From contig JBKCNS010000036.1 in assembly GCA_046297095.1 (NCBI GenBank), forward strand, positions 1 to 17,802: a DNA stretch of 17,802 nt, given 5' to 3'. The position numbers and the translations under genes are program-made. Origin of the DNA: JBBATK01 sp046297095. Its GTDB lineage: Bacteria > Bacteroidota > Ignavibacteria > Kapaibacteriales > NICIL-2. Shown in pieces: positions 6,669 through 14,768 of the stretch. Each line of letters begins with the position of its first letter. The stretch's first letter is position 1. The notes below the pieces were generated by a model, which saw only the letters and a list, made by a program, of their open reading frames with translations, ran no database searches and had not been told where the DNA came from.

Positions 6669-7082
6669 ATGAGCGTTCGTCGCCAATATGAGACGACCTA
6701 CATTATCAACGCCGCGTTGGAAGACAACGACGTAGAGCAAGTGATCACACGCGTGAGCGAGTACATCACCAATCACGGCGGCACCATTACCGAAGTGAAC
6801 AAGTGGGGACGTCGCCGTTTGGGTTACCCCATCGCTAAGAAGTTCAACGGTTTTTATGTTCACTGCATCTTTGATTCAGCAGCAAGCATTATTCCGCAAC
6901 TCGAGCGTTTCTTCGTTCTTGATGACAATGTTTTGCGTCACTTGACCATGCAGTTGCCCGAGAAGCTTCGTCAGTTCCGTATCACCCGTGCTATCGCACA
7001 AGCGGAGCGTCAGGCTACACTGGACAAGGCAAAGGCAGACGGTACAGCACCGCAACAGGGCCACGGAAACCGTCGCTTCTAA
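6669..7082 (+). CDS. rpsF: 30S ribosomal protein S6
   Basis: 137-aa primary S6 protein of the small-subunit platform, where it forms a heterodimer with S18 on 16S rRNA. The S6 core is recognisable in YETTYIINAAL near the N-terminus, the KWGRRRLGYPIAKKFNGFYVH strand-turn region in the middle, and DDNVLRHLTM near residue 95. A Q/G-rich tail ends in RRF. The start is well supported: AGGAGA at 6658-6663 lies five bases before the ATG, one of the best ribosome-binding sites in the window. It is preceded by a clear promoter and a structured leader. rplI follows after 156 bp; the usual rpsR (S18) and ssb genes are not between them. Confidence 0.96.
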   Translation: MSVRRQYETTYIINAALEDNDVEQVITRVSEYITNHGGTITEVNKWGRRRLGYPIAKKFNGFYVHCIFDSAASIIPQLERFFVLDDNVLRHLTMQLPEKLRQFRITRAIAQAERQATLDKAKADGTAPQQGHGNRRF

Positions 7083-7238
7083 ACGTTGCGGCATCTGTTG
7101 CCACTTGTATTGCTGATGTTCGACAATCACTTGAACGCACGAGAGCAAACGATCGCACTATAAGCCGGCACACTTTGACATTAAAGCACACACATCGGCA
7201 CTCAACCTGACTTGTACGATTGAAATCGAAAGACTACT

Positions 7239-7685
7239 ATGAAAATCATCTTACGTCAAAACGTAGAAAAGCTTGGTTCCATCGGTGAATTGCTCACCGT
7301 GAAAGACGGATATGCTCGCAACTTTCTCATCCCCCGCCAGCTTGCATACGTTGCAACACCCGGCGCTGAGAAGCGTTTAGAGATTGAACGCCGTCAATAC
7401 GATAAGAAAATGGCGCGCGCCAAAGAAGTTGCAGAAACAACAGCAACACGCTTGGCTGAATTGCAAATCTCCATCCCCATGGCTGTGGGCGAGGAAGGCA
7501 AGCTATTCGGTTCGGTTACACCGCAAATGATCGCTCAGGAATTGGAAGTGCGCGGATTCTCTATCGACCGCCGTTCCATCACCATCGAAGAGCCTATCAA
7601 AACACTTGGTGTATTCGACGTGAAGGTGAAGCTGCACCCGGAAGTTCACGGAAACCTCAAGGTGTGGGTTATCTCTCAAGACTAA
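7239..7685 (+). CDS. rplI: 50S ribosomal protein L9
   Basis: 148-aa large-subunit protein at the base of the L1 stalk, with the typical two-domain shape. The N-terminal RNA-binding domain reads MKIILRQNVEKLG, followed by GYARNFLIPRQLA. A long charged connecting helix spans about residues 40-75. The C-terminal domain contains GKLFGSVTPQMIAQEL and ends in VKLHPEVHGNLKVWV. Length and motifs are standard. No strong ribosome-binding site precedes the ATG. It is probably co-transcribed with rpsF, because no complete promoter lies in the 156-bp gap, and a rho-independent terminator follows the stop codon. Confidence 0.96.
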   Translation: MKIILRQNVEKLGSIGELLTVKDGYARNFLIPRQLAYVATPGAEKRLEIERRQYDKKMARAKEVAETTATRLAELQISIPMAVGEEGKLFGSVTPQMIAQELEVRGFSIDRRSITIEEPIKTLGVFDVKVKLHPEVHGNLKVWVISQD

Positions 7686-7690
7686 CACCA

Positions 7691-7709
7691 CGAAGCGCCT
7701 GGCGCTTCG
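7691..7709. repeat. perfect inverted repeat just after rplI
   Basis: CGAAGCGCC (7691-7699) and GGCGCTTCG (7701-7709) are perfect complements around a single base and would form a tight stem five bases after the rplI stop. No T-tract follows directly. It may protect the mRNA 3' end or slow polymerase before the main terminator. Confidence 0.6.
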
Positions 7710-7730
7710 GATAGAGAATAAAAAAATCAT

Positions 7731-7766
7731 AAAGCCCGAGTGCTCATACAGCTCTCGGGCTTTTTT
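7731..7766 (+). terminator. rho-independent terminator of the rpsF-rplI unit
   Basis: AAAGCCCGAG (7731-7740) pairs with CTCGGGCTTT (7754-7763) in a 10-bp stem over a 13-nt loop and runs into TTTTTT (7761-7766). An A-run upstream (from 7720) could let it work on the other strand too, but no minus-strand gene ends there. Confidence 0.88.
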
Positions 7767-7929
7767 GTTGTTGTGTTGTTTTGCTCATCGTTGTGGTGTT
7801 TGGCGCATCCATACCCCACCATGACGACGCCCGGACCATGCGCTTAGCGGTAGCCCTCACTACATTTTTTAGAAGCCACATACGTCAATACGCTGTTCCC
7901 TTTCCACACACTCACGAACGCAGGAGATT

Positions 7930-8847
7930 ATGATGGCAAAGAAATATGTGATCGCCGGAGCAACAGGAATGCTGGGCCGCCGTTTGTCGCAGGTTTTGCA
8001 TGAACGCGGCGACCATATTGTTGTGCTCTCGCGATCCACTGCGCACTCCCGAAGCGAGCTGCCGTTTGTACAGGAGCATATTGAACTCTCTGCCGCTCAC
8101 CTTCCCGATATCTACCGTGCTGTGGACGCAGCCGATGCCGTGATAAATCTGGCGGGTGCGAACATTGGCACTGCGCGATGGACCGAAAAAAACAAAGCCA
8201 TGTTTCGCAGCAGCAGAGTGGACACAACAAAGATGCTTAGCGATGCATTGCTCGCTGCTTCCAAGAAAGAACGAGTGTTTCTTAGCGCCTCTGCCGTGGG
8301 AATCTACGGACATGATTACACCGCGATGCGCCACGAAGATGCACCTGCGGCTTCAGACTTTTTGGCAGAACTCTGCTCGGCATGGGAAGCCGAGGCCATG
8401 AGGGCAATGCCTGCCGCGCGCGTGGTCATGCCGCGCATTGGTGTGGTGCTGGACACCGCCGACGGCGCTTTGTCCAAGATGCTGCTTCCCTTCCGCATGT
8501 TTGTTGGCGGCCCTATTGGCTCGGGCAAACAATGGATGTCGTGGATTCATCTGCGTGACATGGTGCGCGCACTGGTCTTTCTTCTCGATACTCCCGCGGC
8601 ACAGGGACCCGTGAATTGTGTGGCACCAAACCCCACTACCATGAAAGAGTTTGCCCAAACACTGGGCGCTGTACTGCATAGGCCCTCGCTGTTTGCCGTA
8701 CCCGAGTTTGCGTTGAAACTGTTGCTCGGTGAGCAACATGTTTTGGTAACCGACAGCATACGTGTGTCTCCGCACACATTGCGCTCGCTGGGGTTCAGCT
8801 TCGAATTCAGCGACCTTGCTCCGGCCCTGCGCGATCTTCTTAGATGA
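7930..8847 (+). CDS. TIGR01777-family NAD(P)-dependent epimerase-like protein
   Basis: 305-aa extended short-chain dehydrogenase/reductase-like protein. The N-terminal Rossmann motif is GATGMLG (10-16). The family-specific segment WTEKNKAMFRSSRVDTT and the catalytic-region SASAVGIYG are present, and the C-terminal portion matches the small domain found at the end of this family. Members are widespread and annotated as nucleoside-diphosphate sugar epimerase or YfcH/SulA-like; the true substrate is not known. AGGAG at 7922-7926 is three bases before the first ATG and six before the second (7933). The second is therefore the better-spaced start and would shorten the protein by one residue. It stands alone between the rplI terminator and the efflux operon. 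Confidence 0.9.
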   Translation: MMAKKYVIAGATGMLGRRLSQVLHERGDHIVVLSRSTAHSRSELPFVQEHIELSAAHLPDIYRAVDAADAVINLAGANIGTARWTEKNKAMFRSSRVDTTKMLSDALLAASKKERVFLSASAVGIYGHDYTAMRHEDAPAASDFLAELCSAWEAEAMRAMPAARVVMPRIGVVLDTADGALSKMLLPFRMFVGGPIGSGKQWMSWIHLRDMVRALVFLLDTPAAQGPVNCVAPNPTTMKEFAQTLGAVLHRPSLFAVPEFALKLLLGEQHVLVTDSIRVSPHTLRSLGFSFEFSDLAPALRDLLR

Positions 8848-8977
8848 TGCACACAGTTGATCTACTCGGATGATCTGTTGAAAAGTAATTCCTCGGTAAT
8901 TAGAGCCTATGCGCGCATTCGCAATGGCCAATGCCCCCGTGCAAGGTGGCGGCGATGCCGTGGCACTGCAGTGGTGG

Positions 8978-8985
8978 TATTTTTG
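8978..8985 (+). promoter_or_regulatory. candidate -7 box of the RND efflux operon
   Basis: TATTTTTG fully matches TAnnTTTG and lies 31 bp before the chosen ATG of the adaptor gene (9017), which fits a short leader. The matching -33 TTTG is not present, so support is partial. Confidence 0.35.
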
Positions 8986-9016
8986 CACCTATCTCTTTCC
9001 CACGCAGGATGTTCCC

Positions 9017-10204
9017 ATGAACGACCGCATCGCATATACCGAAGCTGCTTCTTACAATTGTTGTAACTCATGTTATTACTCTTGTTATTACTCTTGTTAT
9101 TACTCTTCCCAATCAACGTTCACGCGCTCCCGGAAGCTCGCGTTTTTTGTGCGCAGTATGTGCGCGATGATGTGCGTTACGTTCGCGGCCACGGTATTGA
9201 CATCGTGCGGTGAGCGAGGCGCGTCGCCGGCATCGGGTAAGCCGCCTGCAGCGCCGCTCCGCGTTCAGGCCTATGTGGTTGCCCCGGTTCAACTCTCCAC
9301 TTCTTTTACGGTGTCCGGTTCTATTCGCGCAGCGGAACAAACCGAATTGCATCCCGAAGTGAGTGGCCGTGTGGTATCACTGCCGGTGCGTGAAGGCAGT
9401 GCCGTACGTGCAGGAGAATTGCTGGTGAAGCTCTACGACGGCGACCTGCAAGCGCAGAAGAAAAAGCTTCAGGTGCAAAGGGATATTGCTGCCACTACCG
9501 AACGGCGCTTGCGCGAACTGCTGGCAGTGCAGGGCACCACACAGCAAGAGGTTGATCTGGCTCACTTGCAAACAGCAAATGCCGAAGCCGATCTTGAAAT
9601 TCTCAATACCGCCATAGCCAAAACAGAAATTCGCGCTCCGTATGCCGGCGTCATTGGATTGTGTTCGTTATCGCCGGGAGCTTACGTTACTCCTCAAACT
9701 GCGATTACCACCATTCGCGACCAAGGTCCGATGCGTGTGGACTTCTCCGTGCCGGAGCAATACGCTACGATGCTACGTGCGGGGCAAAGCGTATCCTTCA
9801 CCGTAGCGGGTGCGACCGATGCTTGCAATGCAAGTATCACCGCCTTCGATGCCGGAATAGATGCGGGCAGCAGAGCACGCATGGTGCGGGCTCGAGTAAG
9901 CAAGAGCAATAGCGCGGTAGTACCCGGAAGTTTTGCCAGCGTAGTGATTCCCCGCCCCAAAGGCGCATCAGCACTGGCTATTCCGACGCAGGCACTTATT
10001 CCCAAAGCCCGGGAAAAGAACGTCATTGTGGTAAACAATAATCGCGCTCGTTTTGTAGCGGTTACCACCGGTGCACGCACGGCATCGGCGGTAGAGATTC
10101 TCTCCGGACTGCAACCCGGTGATACCATTCTCACCACAGGCCTGCTGTTTGTGAAACCCAACAACGTGGTGAATATATCTTCGTTTATCAATTTCCGCCC
10201 ATGA
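9017..10204 (+). CDS. RND efflux periplasmic adaptor (membrane fusion protein), lipoprotein
   Basis: Bridges the inner-membrane pump and the outer-membrane channel. The mature part shows the AcrA/MexA plan: barrel-sandwich half (LHPEVSGRVVSLPVREG), a coiled-coil hairpin of about 60 residues (AQKKKLQVQRD onward), the second half (EIRAPYAGVIG), then beta-barrel and C-terminal domains. A lipobox LTSC predicts lipid anchoring. The start is uncertain. ATG 9017 has AGGA seven bases upstream but places the lipobox Cys at residue 64 behind a 12-bp repeat encoding SCYY three times. GTG 9149 or ATG 9158 would put the Cys at residue 20 or 17, a normal lipoprotein signal, but lack a good ribosome-binding site. 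The stop lies in the first copy of a 29-bp repeat leading to the pump gene. Confidence 0.88.
   Translation: MNDRIAYTEAASYNCCNSCYYSCYYSCYYSSQSTFTRSRKLAFFVRSMCAMMCVTFAATVLTSCGERGASPASGKPPAAPLRVQAYVVAPVQLSTSFTVSGSIRAAEQTELHPEVSGRVVSLPVREGSAVRAGELLVKLYDGDLQAQKKKLQVQRDIAATTERRLRELLAVQGTTQQEVDLAHLQTANAEADLEILNTAIAKTEIRAPYAGVIGLCSLSPGAYVTPQTAITTIRDQGPMRVDFSVPEQYATMLRAGQSVSFTVAGATDACNASITAFDAGIDAGSRARMVRARVSKSNSAVVPGSFASVVIPRPKGASALAIPTQALIPKAREKNVIVVNNNRARFVAVTTGARTASAVEILSGLQPGDTILTTGLLFVKPNNVVNISSFINFRP
9069..9104. repeat. 12-bp tandem repeat (3 copies) near the adaptor start
   Basis: Units 9069-9080, 9081-9092 and 9093-9104 all read (c)ttgttattact; the first has ca in place of ct at its left end. 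In the adaptor frame each unit encodes S-C-Y-Y. If the true start is downstream (9149-9158), this is a 5' leader repeat, not protein. Confidence 0.9.
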
Positions 10205-10233
10205 CGTTGTCGCTTATCAACTTCCGCCCATGA
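10201..10233 (+). other. 10-codon mini-ORF linking adaptor and pump (first)
   Basis: Starts with the ATG that overlaps the adaptor stop (ATGA at 10201-10204) and encodes MTLSLINFRP. It begins like the pump protein (MTLS) and ends like the adaptor (INFRP). Its stop overlaps the next mini-ORF start by ATGA (10230-10233). It was probably created by tandem duplication; whether it is translated is inference. Confidence 0.4.
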
Positions 10234-10262
10234 CGTTGTCGTTTATCAACTTCCACACATGA
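10230..10262 (+). other. 10-codon mini-ORF linking adaptor and pump (second)
   Basis: Encodes MTLSFINFHT. The start overlaps the previous mini-ORF stop, and its own stop (TGA 10260-10262) overlaps the pump ATG (10259), completing a chain of three ATGA overlaps from adaptor to pump. Confidence 0.4.
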
Positions 10263-13200
10263 CGCTTTCTGAGTTCAGCCTTAAGAGGCCGGTCTTCACC
10301 TTTGTGTCCAGTATAGCCATTGTGCTGTTCGGCGCTATAGGGTATTCGTTTCTGGGCGTGCGCGAGTATCCCGCTATCGATCCGCCGGTGATCACCGTGC
10401 GCACACAGTATACCGGCGCCAACGCAGAGATTATCGAGTCGCAAATCACCGAGCCATTAGAAAAAGCAATCAACGGCATTGAAGGCATTCGAACTATTTC
10501 TTCGAACTCAACGCTGGGCGTAAGCATTATCACGGTAGAGTTTCAGTTGTCTTCGAATCTTGAGCAAGCGGCAAATGATGTTCGCGACAAGGTATCGCAA
10601 GCCACGCGCACACTGCCGCAGGATATCGATGCACCGCCGGTGGTAACAAAGTCCGACGCTAATTCCGATCCCGTCATCATCATGCCGGTGCAAAGCTCCA
10701 CGCGAAATATTCTGGAGCTGAGCGATTACGCGGAGTCGGTGCTTCAAGAGAAACTTCAGACCATTCCCGGCGTAAGCCAGATCACGGTGTTTGGCAACAA
10801 GCGCTACGCGATGCGCTTATGGATTTCTCCGGAGAAACTTCGTGCAGCGGAATTGTCCGTGGATGATATTCAGCGCGCGCTCACCGCAGAGAATGTTGAA
10901 TTACCCGGCGGAAAAATTCGCGGCGACAAAACCGAGCTCACCATTATCAATGCGGGCCGGCTGCGCACCGAGGAAGACTTCAACAACCTTATTGTTCGGC
11001 GCACCGCCACCGGCGTGATTCGTTTTAGCGATGTTGGCGAAGCAGTGCTTGGCCCGGAAATCGAAGAGACAACGGCGAAAAACAACAACGTGGATATCGT
11101 TGCCTTGGGCGTGGTTCCTCAGCCCGGCGCTAATCACGTGGCTATTGCGCGCGAGTTTTATAGGCGCCTTGAGCTTCTCAAAAAAGATTTGCCTCCGGAT
11201 ATTACCTTCGATATCTCCATAGACAAAACCCGCTTTGTTCGCCGCGCACTTACCGAGGTTCAGGAGACACTGATTCTCTCCGTTGCTTTGGTGGTGCTCA
11301 TCGTGTACATGTTCTTCCGCGATTGGCGTACCGCGGTGCGCCCGCTTATCGACATCCCTATCTCGCTCATCGGTACCTTCTTTATTATGTATCTGATGGG
11401 CTTCTCGGTAAATGTTCTTACGCTGCTGGGCATCGTGCTTGCCACGGGACTCGTGGTGGACGACGGCATTGTGGTAACCGAGAACATTTTTGCAAAAATG
11501 GAAAGCGGTATGGGCCGCATGGAAGCTGCCGTGGCAGGCACACGAGAAATTTTCTTCGCGGTGATTTCCACCTCGCTCACACTGGCCATTGTGTTTCTGC
11601 CTGTGGTGTTCTTGCAAGGCTTTACGGGCGCGCTCTTCCGCGAGTTTGGTGTGGTGCTTGCGTGCGCCGTGCTGATCTCCGCATTTGTGTCTCTTACCAT
11701 CACGCCGGTACTGAACGTACGATTGGCTCGCAGCGCGCACCGTCACACACGCTTTTACGAACTCACCGAACCCTACTTTGAAAAGCTGAACGACGCGTAC
11801 AGAAACACCTTGGTGCGATCGCTGCGCAAACCGTGGATCAGCATTGCTGTGGTGATTGTTTGCTTTGGTACAATTGCGGGCGTGGGTTCGCTGCTGCAAA
11901 GCGAGCTGGCACCGCTGGAAGATCGCGGCATCGTGCGAGCGATGATGACATCGGCAGAAGGCACGGACTTCGATGCCATGGAGAACATCAACATGCGTAT
12001 CGCACAAGCATACCAGGATTCTCTTTCGGACGATATGAAGATGACCTTTCAGATCGTTGCATCGCAATGGCAAACCGGCGCACCGAACACGGGCATGTGT
12101 AATGCCATATTGTACGATCGTTCGCAGCGACCCCATTCGCAGGCGCAGGTAGCGCAAAAGATGCAGCGTATTCTTAAGGGCTTCCCCGAGGTTCGGGCTA
12201 TTCCCGTGCAAGAGCAAACCATCAGCGTGGGCTTTGCCTCTGCGTCGCAGTTGCCGGTGCAGTTTGTTCTGCAAAATCTCAGCTTCGAAAAACTGCGCAG
12301 CTTTATTCCGAAGTTCATGGACGAAGCCACGAAGAGCCCGGTGTTTCAGGGCGTGGATGTGAATTTGAAATTCACCAAACCTGAATTGCGCATCAGTGTT
12401 GATCGCCTCAAAGCCGCAGACATGGGTGTCTCGGTGGCTGATGTTGCGCAAACATTACAGCTAGCCTACTCCGGACGTCGCTTCGGATATTTCTTGATGA
12501 ATGGCAAGCAGTATCAGGTGATTGGCCAGGTAGAACGTGCACATCGTTTGCAGCCCTCCGATCTACAGAGCTTGAGTGTTCGAAACAACCGAGGCGAACT
12601 GATTCGTCTTGAGAATCTTATCACCATGGACGATGCCGGCAACCCGCCGCAGATCTATCATTTCAATCGTTACAAGTCTGCTACCATCAGCGCGGGCCTT
12701 GCTCCCGGCAAAACTGTGGGCGATGGTGTGGCGGAAATGGAAGCAATCGCCAAACGCGTACTCGACGATTCCTTTGTAACTGCGCTCAGCGGTACTTCCA
12801 GAGACTTTGCCGAGAGCGGCTCGAACATTTGGTTTGCGTTTGCGCTGGCCCTGGTGCTTATCTATTTGGTGCTTGCTGCGCAATTCGAGAGCTTCCGCGA
12901 TCCCTTGATCATTATGATCACTGTGCCGCTAGCCCTTGCCGGAGCTGTGGTGTCGCTCTTTGCCTTTGGGCACACGCTGAATATTTTTTCGGAGATAGGA
13001 ATCATCATGCTCATTGGCCTTGTAACGAAGAACGGAATTCTTATCGTAGAGTTTGCCAATCAGCAACGCGAGCGCGGATTGTCTATTCGTGAAGCTGTAA
13101 CGGAAGCCGCAACGGCGCGTCTGCGACCTATTCTCATGACCAGTTCCGCCATGATACTTGGTGCCTTGCCCATTGCTCTTGCGCTGGGAGCCGGCGCCCA

Positions 13201-13363
13201 AAGCCGCGTGCCCCTTGGTATTGTGGTGGTGGGTGGTTTAAGCTTCTCCTTGCTTCTTACTCTGCTTGTTATTCCGACAATGTATCTTTTGATGAGCGGG
13301 CAACGACACACCGCAGTAAACGGCTCTGTGCCACCGGCCAATGAAACAGAGGTGAGGGCATGA
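10259..13363 (+). CDS. RND-family (HAE1-type) efflux pump, inner-membrane permease
   Basis: Proton-driven transporter of 1034 aa, full length for an AcrB/MexB-type pump that exports drugs, detergents or other amphiphiles. It begins with the typical MTLSEFSLKRPVF, followed by the first transmembrane helix and a large periplasmic porter loop. The proton-relay residues are all present: the Asp pair D401-D402 in GLVVDDGIVV (TM4) and K924 in GLVTKNGILIVEF (TM10). The second half repeats the fold. The substrate cannot be read from sequence. It is the middle gene of adaptor-pump-channel; its start is the last ATGA of the junction repeat, and its stop overlaps the channel gene by ATGA (13360-13363). 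No adjacent TetR- or MarR-type repressor was seen. Confidence 0.96.
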   Translation: MTLSEFSLKRPVFTFVSSIAIVLFGAIGYSFLGVREYPAIDPPVITVRTQYTGANAEIIESQITEPLEKAINGIEGIRTISSNSTLGVSIITVEFQLSSNLEQAANDVRDKVSQATRTLPQDIDAPPVVTKSDANSDPVIIMPVQSSTRNILELSDYAESVLQEKLQTIPGVSQITVFGNKRYAMRLWISPEKLRAAELSVDDIQRALTAENVELPGGKIRGDKTELTIINAGRLRTEEDFNNLIVRRTATGVIRFSDVGEAVLGPEIEETTAKNNNVDIVALGVVPQPGANHVAIAREFYRRLELLKKDLPPDITFDISIDKTRFVRRALTEVQETLILSVALVVLIVYMFFRDWRTAVRPLIDIPISLIGTFFIMYLMGFSVNVLTLLGIVLATGLVVDDGIVVTENIFAKMESGMGRMEAAVAGTREIFFAVISTSLTLAIVFLPVVFLQGFTGALFREFGVVLACAVLISAFVSLTITPVLNVRLARSAHRHTRFYELTEPYFEKLNDAYRNTLVRSLRKPWISIAVVIVCFGTIAGVGSLLQSELAPLEDRGIVRAMMTSAEGTDFDAMENINMRIAQAYQDSLSDDMKMTFQIVASQWQTGAPNTGMCNAILYDRSQRPHSQAQVAQKMQRILKGFPEVRAIPVQEQTISVGFASASQLPVQFVLQNLSFEKLRSFIPKFMDEATKSPVFQGVDVNLKFTKPELRISVDRLKAADMGVSVADVAQTLQLAYSGRRFGYFLMNGKQYQVIGQVERAHRLQPSDLQSLSVRNNRGELIRLENLITMDDAGNPPQIYHFNRYKSATISAGLAPGKTVGDGVAEMEAIAKRVLDDSFVTALSGTSRDFAESGSNIWFAFALALVLIYLVLAAQFESFRDPLIIMITVPLALAGAVVSLFAFGHTLNIFSEIGIIMLIGLVTKNGILIVEFANQQRERGLSIREAVTEAATARLRPILMTSSAMILGALPIALALGAGAQSRVPLGIVVVGGLSFSLLLTLLVIPTMYLLMSGQRHTAVNGSVPPANETEVRA

Positions 13364-14706
13364 GCAAGTTTTACTCGCTACATTACTCCGTTCATTGCTC
13401 GAACCTCGTGGCGATCTGCGTGCTGGCATGCTGTGCTGTTGTGCCAACGTGCGCGCAGGAACTTTTGCGTGTGAACGATGCAGTTCGCAGAGCGGTACAG
13501 AAGAATTACGATATCATCATTGCGGCCGACGAAGCTGAAGCAGCGCGGCGCGGAGATTCGTGGGCCACTGCCGGCGCGTATCCTTCCGCTACCGCCGGGG
13601 CCTCGGTAAATACTGCGCGGGTGGCAATCGATCAGAAATTTTCCAGCGGAACGACGGCGCGTCAACGCGGTGTGGAGCAAACATCCACCCAGGCATTCGC
13701 CCACATGCAGTGGCGAGTGTTCGATGGCATGAAGATGTTCGCCACCAAAGAGCGCCTGGCACAAATACGTGAACGCGGCGAGTCTGCCTTGCGTCAACAA
13801 GTGTCGGCTACTATCCTTACAACGATGAGCACCTACTATGCGCTGGTGCAAACCGATGAGCAGCTGCGGGTAACAGAACGCATGCTGCAAACGGTGGAAG
13901 AGCGTAAACGCATTGCCGATGTTCGCTTGAGCTCGGGATTGTCGTCCAGAAGTGATGTGCTGCAAGCGCGTATCGATGTAAACGACGCGTTGGCCTCTCT
14001 GGTGTCCCTGCGCGCACAGCGCAGACAAACAGAGATATCATTGCTCCGGTGCATGGGCCAAGACAGCAGCGGCTCTGTGCGCTGTGCCGATACTGTGCAG
14101 GTAGATTCCACTATCAATCTAGCGGCACTGCGAGCGGCGCTTGCCACGGCCAACGAGTCGGTGCTTCAGGCGTTGAGTAACATTCGTATCTCACAGGCAG
14201 CCAAGCGCGAGGCAGCGTCGGCAGGATATCCCGGCCTTGAGCTTCAGGCAGGATATGTATTCAACCGCTCGCAGAACAGCGCGGGCTTTGCCTTGTTCAA
14301 CGAGAACAACGGCTTTAATGTGGGCGCCAATCTTAGCGTGCCCCTGCTCAATGGATGGCGCACGGAAACAGAGATGGAAATCAAAGAAGTACAGATTCAA
14401 CAACAACAACACATAGCCGAGAACGTGAAACGCAGTGTGGTAGCGGAGTTCGAGGGTACCGCGGAAGAGTATCGCGCCGCATGCACGATGCTGCCCATGC
14501 TGCGCGAGAGCATGGACTTGGCTACCGAGAACAGCATCATAGCGCTGGAGCGATTCCGCCGCAGCGATATCACGAGCACGGAGATTCGAGCGATTCAGCT
14601 CGAGGTACTGCAGAGGTCGTTGCAATTGCTTCAAGCTGCTGTTCGCGCAAAAGTGGCCGAGCTGCGGCTGCGCATGTTGGCGGGAACGTTGAGCGGCGGC
14701 GAGTAA
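13360..14706 (+). CDS. TolC-family outer-membrane efflux protein
   Basis: 448-aa outer-membrane channel partner of the RND pump. A signal peptide is visible (hydrophobic stretch ending around PTCAQ, residues 28-33). The mature protein has the two-fold OEP repeat of long helices with heptad patterns (for example YYALVQTDEQLRVTERML and IALERFRRSDITSTEIRAIQLEVLQ) and two beta segments, including LELQAGYVFNR and NVGANLSVPLLNG, which is the usual barrel and equatorial pattern. Sequence identity within this family is low, so the assignment rests on pattern and operon position. The ATG overlaps the pump stop by four bases. It is the last gene of the efflux operon; a T-rich repeat spacer follows before radA. 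Confidence 0.93.
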   Translation: MSKFYSLHYSVHCSNLVAICVLACCAVVPTCAQELLRVNDAVRRAVQKNYDIIIAADEAEAARRGDSWATAGAYPSATAGASVNTARVAIDQKFSSGTTARQRGVEQTSTQAFAHMQWRVFDGMKMFATKERLAQIRERGESALRQQVSATILTTMSTYYALVQTDEQLRVTERMLQTVEERKRIADVRLSSGLSSRSDVLQARIDVNDALASLVSLRAQRRQTEISLLRCMGQDSSGSVRCADTVQVDSTINLAALRAALATANESVLQALSNIRISQAAKREAASAGYPGLELQAGYVFNRSQNSAGFALFNENNGFNVGANLSVPLLNGWRTETEMEIKEVQIQQQQHIAENVKRSVVAEFEGTAEEYRAACTMLPMLRESMDLATENSIIALERFRRSDITSTEIRAIQLEVLQRSLQLLQAAVRAKVAELRLRMLAGTLSGGE

Positions 14707-14720
14707 GCATTGCCGGCGGT

Positions 14721-14768
14721 TGTATCTGTTGTTGTATCTGTTGTTGTATCTGTGTCTGTATCTGTTTC
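14721..14768. repeat. 12-bp tandem repeat (4 copies) between tolC-like gene and radA
   Basis: Units 14721-14732, 14733-14744, 14745-14756 and 14757-14768 all start tgtatctgt; the first two are identical. A pyrimidine-rich, decaying continuation (tatctc, tctatctc) extends toward about 14807. The array occupies most of the 124-bp spacer upstream of the radA ATG. Confidence 0.9.

Larger units (their letters stand above)
10182..10268. repeat. 29-bp tandem repeat (3 copies) spanning the adaptor-pump junction
   Basis: Copies lie at 10182-10210, 10211-10239 and 10240-10268. Copies 1 and 2 differ at two bases; copy 3 differs from copy 2 at five. Each copy contains ATGA: the adaptor stop in copy 1 (TGA 10202-10204) and the pump start in copy 3 (ATG 10259-10261). 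The repeat looks like triplication of an ancestral ATGA overlap. Confidence 0.95.

Noticed and set aside
8909..9016. Adaptor start at 8909
   Set aside because: It has no ribosome-binding site, contains the candidate -7 box inside the coding part, and puts the lipobox even further from the N-terminus.
10901..12451. 516-codon open frame on the minus strand inside the pump gene
   Set aside because: It lies antisense to a highly conserved RND permease. The translation is His/Arg/Asn-rich with no recognisable fold, typical of a mirror frame caused by codon bias.
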